A DNA stretch of 8,067 nucleotides. Origin: Spirochaetota bacterium. Its GTDB lineage: Bacteria > Spirochaetota > Spirochaetia > Treponematales > Treponemataceae. Shown here in pieces: positions 5,413 through 8,067 of this stretch; the stretch's first letter is position 1, and each line of letters begins with the position of its first letter. Under the pieces are notes generated by a model. The model did not search any database and was not told where the DNA came from. It saw nothing but the letters and a program-made list of their open reading frames with translations. The translations under genes and the position numbers were made by a program. Location of the stretch: contig JAKJFV010000060.1 of the NCBI GenBank assembly GCA_022704725.1, positions 1 through 8,067 on the forward strand. Direction: 5' to 3'.

Positions 5413-6631
5413 TGGTGCCATTTCTCAAGATGAAATAGATGCATTGTTGTCAGGTGTAGATATGGGAGGCCTCGGATCAGCAGGTTTTCCTCCGTCTAAA
5501 TCAAACGAAAAACAACTAAATACCGCACCCCTGGCTGAATTCAGCTCCGAAGCTGCTTCTGTGCTGGCAGACAGTTTAACTACTATGACAGGTACAACTT
5601 TTACCGTTGGAGCACCTGTTGTAGAGCAGGTTAATAGAGATCAGCTCCTTAGAAAAATACCGGAGATGATCGTAGGTGTAACTGCAGACTTTTCGGAAGG
5701 ACTTTCCGGTGATCATCTTTTCCTGCTTGCCCCTGAATTTGCACAAAAGTTAGCCGGTTTAATAAATAAAGAAGATTCGCCCGAACTTGATGATATGGCT
5801 TTATCGGTTATATCAGAGATAGTTTCTCAACATTCAGGTTCTGAAATAACAAAGCTCAGTCAAACGGGAAAATTCCCCGGTTTGAATAGTAATCCCGCAG
5901 AGGCAGTTCATGTGCCGAAAGCAATGGTGCGGTATCCGTCAAATACTTTTATTCTTATTTCCTACCCTGTTACAACTGACGGCGGTGTTTTTACTTTCTG
6001 GGAAGCTATTGCTAAAGATGCAGCATCCTTAATCATCGGCGCACTCGGCGGCTCTGATGATCTGGATATTGGCGGCGGTTTATCTGCAGCAGAAATGCAG
6101 CAGATGACCGGCATGGCTGGCGGAATGGGCTTAAAACAGGGCATGAACGGTATGGGCATGCAGGGCATGGGCGCCATGAATGGTATGGGTATGCAGGGCA
6201 TGGGCAACATGCAGGGCGCCATGAATGGTATGGGTATGCAGAACATGGGCATGCAGGGCATGAACGGTATGGGAATGCAGGGCATGTCCGGCGGTATGAT
6301 GGGAATGAATGTCCCGAATGTACAAGCTCTCCAATATCCTAATCTTCAACAGGGTATATCCAGTATGGAACAGGGTAATATCGGTCTAATCATGGACGTT
6401 TACATGGAAATGACTGTAGAGCTCGGCCGTACGAAGAAGCAGATAAAAGAAATCCTCGGTATGGGTGAAGGTACCATTATTGAGCTCGATAAGCTTGCCG
6501 GTGAACCGGTAGATATTCTTGTTAATCATAAACCGATTGCAAAAGGCGAGGTTGTCGTTATAGATGAAAACTTTGGAGTTCGTGTTACAGAAATACTTTC
6601 TCCAATTGAACGGGTGTCAGACTTGCGCTGA
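5405..6631 (+). CDS. fliY: Flagellar motor switch protein FliY (FliN-type) with Met/Gly repeat
   Basis: FliY is a C-ring protein that combines a CheC-like domain with a FliN-type SpoA domain. The 408 residues show an N-terminal CheY-binding-like ISQDEIDALL (6-15), a CheC-like region (about 40-215), a Met/Gly/Gln-rich repeat (about 238-303) and a C-terminal SpoA domain (about 320-400; VELGRTKKQIKEIL through GEVVVIDENFGVRVTEIL). The phosphatase signature SxxxExxN seen in active CheC/FliY sites reads S134-x3-E138-x2-S141, so the usual Asn is missing and CheY-P phosphatase activity is doubtful. ATGs at 5396 and 5405 are both in frame. GAAGGAG (5389-5395) is spaced properly only for 5405, and MSDGAISQDEID is the more natural N-terminus. 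The start lies inside the last codons of fliM. Confidence 0.93.
   Translation: MSDGAISQDEIDALLSGVDMGGLGSAGFPPSKSNEKQLNTAPLAEFSSEAASVLADSLTTMTGTTFTVGAPVVEQVNRDQLLRKIPEMIVGVTADFSEGLSGDHLFLLAPEFAQKLAGLINKEDSPELDDMALSVISEIVSQHSGSEITKLSQTGKFPGLNSNPAEAVHVPKAMVRYPSNTFILISYPVTTDGGVFTFWEAIAKDAASLIIGALGGSDDLDIGGGLSAAEMQQMTGMAGGMGLKQGMNGMGMQGMGAMNGMGMQGMGNMQGAMNGMGMQNMGMQGMNGMGMQGMSGGMMGMNVPNVQALQYPNLQQGISSMEQGNIGLIMDVYMEMTVELGRTKKQIKEILGMGEGTIIELDKLAGEPVDILVNHKPIAKGEVVVIDENFGVRVTEILSPIERVSDLR
6117..6309 (+). repeat. In-frame Met/Gly-rich repeat within fliY
   Basis: This tract is built from variants of GMNGMGMQ and GMQGMG. A 28-bp stretch occurs exactly twice (6169-6196 and 6214-6241), 45 bp apart, so the longer period is 15 codons and slippage would keep the frame. 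The tract links the CheC-like and SpoA domains of FliY. It is probably a flexible linker whose length may differ between strains. Confidence 0.85.
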
Positions 6632-6642
6632 TAGTTTTTTTA

Positions 6643-6651
6643 GGGTGGGGG
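6643..6651 (+). promoter_or_regulatory. Ribosome binding site of fliO
   Basis: The G-rich run GGGTGGGGG is the only ribosome-site-like sequence between fliY and fliO. It lies a few bases before ATT 6655 and ACG 6658, and about 40 bases before GTG 6691. It therefore supports initiation at one of the two non-standard codons. Confidence 0.45.
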
Positions 6652-6654
6652 ATA

Positions 6655-7380
6655 ATTACGAAAAACTCTATAGCTAACGCACTTCTTTTTGTGCTTATTT
6701 CTCTTTTTACTATGTATCTTCCGGCTCAGGAAGTAAAAACAGATGGAAATCCTGAGAATGCAACAATTCAGCTTGATGAAACTCAGTTTCGAATTTCAGC
6801 ATCCGAACCGGAAGATCAAGATCCTGCTGCAACAAATTCTATATGGCTTTTTGTCCGTATGGTCCTGGTTCTTGCTCTGGTCATTGTTTGTATATATGTT
6901 GTAGTGTATCTTCTAAGGCGTGGTTTAAATCCGCGCTCACCCTCAGATCTTTTTTTAAAAAAAGCAGCCTCGCTTACCTTGTCGCCTGGAAAAGCAGTTC
7001 ATGTTATTACACTGCAGGATCATGCCTATATAGTTGGAACGGCTGACAGTTCTATCAGTCTGCTTGGGGAAATAAAGGATAAAGAGCTTATAGATGCATT
7101 AAATCTCCAATCGGAAGTATATCCTGGAAAAAGAGCTCCCGATTTTGCTTCCCTGCTTTCTCTTTTTATGCCGAAACCAAAAAAGACGTCCGAACCAAAA
7201 AAAACAGATTTTGGAGAAGAGTTTCATACGAACTTTTCCTTCAACGGCACAGTTCTTCACAGTAATCAACATCCGAATACAGGAAACTTTACCGACACTG
7301 TTTCAGAAACGGCACAAAATCTTTCAAAACAGAGAGACCGCCTTCGAAATTCCCCCATTAACACGGAGGATATTCGATGA
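6655..7380 (+). CDS. fliO: Flagellar biosynthesis protein FliO (FliZ-type)
   Basis: FliO is a small membrane protein that assists assembly of the FliP export-gate ring. Upstream of fliP and downstream of fliY is its regular place; spirochaete literature often calls it FliZ. From GTG 6691 the frame gives 229 residues with one membrane segment (51-75), followed by the FliO domain with LTLSPGKAVHVITLQDHAYIVG, and a long polar tail. That start leaves a hydrophobic stretch LISLFTMYLPAQ without a basic end. Extending to ATT 6655 or ACG 6658 adds TKNSIANALLFV, completing a classical signal peptide with a likely cut after LPA or nearby, and matches the ribosome site at 6643-6651. No ATG or TTG is available in this frame between the stop at 6607 and 6691. 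Identity rests mainly on position and topology, because FliO diverges quickly. The stop overlaps the fliP ATG as ATGA. Confidence 0.83.
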   Translation: MTKNSIANALLFVLISLFTMYLPAQEVKTDGNPENATIQLDETQFRISASEPEDQDPAATNSIWLFVRMVLVLALVIVCIYVVVYLLRRGLNPRSPSDLFLKKAASLTLSPGKAVHVITLQDHAYIVGTADSSISLLGEIKDKELIDALNLQSEVYPGKRAPDFASLLSLFMPKPKKTSEPKKTDFGEEFHTNFSFNGTVLHSNQHPNTGNFTDTVSETAQNLSKQRDRLRNSPINTEDIR

Positions 7381-8067
7381 GTTTTAAGAAAAAAATCTTT
7401 GGACTGTTTTTTTGCTTAATTCTTTTACTCTCGTCTTTTCCTGTCTTTGCCCAGTCTTTCCCTCAAGGATCAACTCAGGGGAATACTCAGATGCCGGGTA
7501 CCGTAAACGGCATTAATGTACCGCTTATTGATCTTCAAATAAGGCAGCCCGATACAAATCAGGAAGTTGCTTTTTCAGTCCAAATTCTTCTTCTTTTAAC
7601 AATTTTATCATTAGCACCAAGTCTTTTAATCCTTGTTACCTGTTTTTTGCGTCTTTCGATCGTTTTTGACTTTATAAAAAGGGCTCTTTCTCTTCAACAG
7701 GTTCCCCCGACTGCAGTATTAAATGGAATAGCCTTCTTTTTAACTCTTTTCATCATGTGGCCTACCTTTAATCAGATGTATGAGCGGTCATTTAAACCAT
7801 TTTCCGATGGTGAAATAGGGCTGGAGGAAGCGTATCAGAATGCTGAAGCTCCCATACGCCTTTTCATGTATAGTCAAATGGCGACAAATACAGAATATAT
7901 AAGTATGTTTATGGCTATGGGTGATCTAGAGCGGCCTCAAACCTTAGCCGATGTCCCAACCTATGTTCTTATTCCGGCATATATATTAAGCGAACTTACT
8001 ATTGCTTTTAAAATTGGAATTTTATTGTATATTCCGTTTATAATAATTGATATGGTTGTTGCCAGTG
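7377..8067 (+). CDS. fliP: Flagellar export gate protein FliP, partial
   Basis: FliP is a core membrane protein of the flagellar type III export gate, forming a ring with FliQ and FliR. The 230 codons present are most of the protein; the 3' end lies past the right edge. There is an N-terminal signal peptide (KKK, hydrophobic core, likely cut at VFA-QS about residue 25), followed by a first membrane segment (about 66-90) with the family stretch around LAPSLLILVTCFLRLSIVF. Then come RALSLQQVPPTAVLNG and FLTLFIMWPTF, a periplasmic loop, and the conserved AYILSELTIAFKIG near the end. GGAGGA (7365-7370) is 6 nt before the ATG. The ATG overlaps the fliO TGA by four bases, indicating coupling. Confidence 0.95.
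   Translation, partial: MSFKKKIFGLFFCLILLLSSFPVFAQSFPQGSTQGNTQMPGTVNGINVPLIDLQIRQPDTNQEVAFSVQILLLLTILSLAPSLLILVTCFLRLSIVFDFIKRALSLQQVPPTAVLNGIAFFLTLFIMWPTFNQMYERSFKPFSDGEIGLEEAYQNAEAPIRLFMYSQMATNTEYISMFMAMGDLERPQTLADVPTYVLIPAYILSELTIAFKIGILLYIPFIIIDMVVAS

Noticed and set aside
6169..6241. CRISPR-like direct repeats
   Set aside because: The repeated units are in-frame codons of fliY with no unique spacers between regular repeats.
5962..6349. Minus-strand frames across the fliY repeat, one rich in His (ALHTHTIHGA pattern) and one in Met/Pro
   Set aside because: They are antisense readings of the ATG/GGC/CAG repeat in fliY, without ribosome sites or family resemblance.
6617..6641. Possible terminator after fliY (TCAG...CTGA followed by seven T)
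   Set aside because: The stem is only four base pairs and lies in the middle of a compact operon immediately before fliO, so it is unlikely to end transcription.

Overview
The window looks like a chromosomal segment of a spirochaete, most likely a Treponema or close relative. The basis is the run flbD-motA-motB-fliL-fliM-fliY-fliO-fliP, which is the order of the middle of the treponemal fla operon, together with protein details: a combined FliN-type FliY with an N-terminal EIDALL motif, and a MotB tail ending in EGRAYNRRVDIIIL. Base composition is moderately AT-rich by eye. Nothing resembles a phage, insertion sequence, CRISPR array or RNA gene.

Left part (1-1885, minus strand): a two-gene unit. 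The upstream gene (1885-683) encodes a PlsC-type acyltransferase with an appended zinc ribbon and a C-terminal beta-rich domain. Its end overlaps by 20 bases the start of a sodium:glutamate symporter-type permease (702-1), which runs off the left edge.

Divergent control region (about 1877-2093): no coding sequence is needed here. On the minus strand there is a good sigma-70 promoter (TTGACA, 18-nt spacer, TATCAT) whose -10 lies inside a perfect 10-bp inverted repeat that also covers the probable ATG. On the plus strand there is a sigma-28-like element (TAAA, 16 nt, TCCGATAC) and a weaker TTGACG element just in front of flbD.

Right part (2094-8067, plus strand): eight tightly packed flagellar genes with short gaps or overlaps. 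FlbD is a small flagellar protein. MotA and MotB form the stator and FliL associates with it. FliM and FliY are switch/C-ring proteins. FliO and FliP belong to the export gate, and FliP is cut by the right edge. Two points stand out. motB is broken by a frameshift near 3312, so the membrane anchor and the peptidoglycan-binding domain lie in different frames. fliO appears to start at a non-standard codon (ATT or ACG), because the only standard start (GTG 6691) would cut off the basic end of a signal peptide.

I see no undescribed multi-gene system. The window is mainly a conserved motility operon, and the points of interest are the motB lesion, the fliO start, the FliY Met/Gly repeat, the rearranged operon head and the divergent regulatory region.
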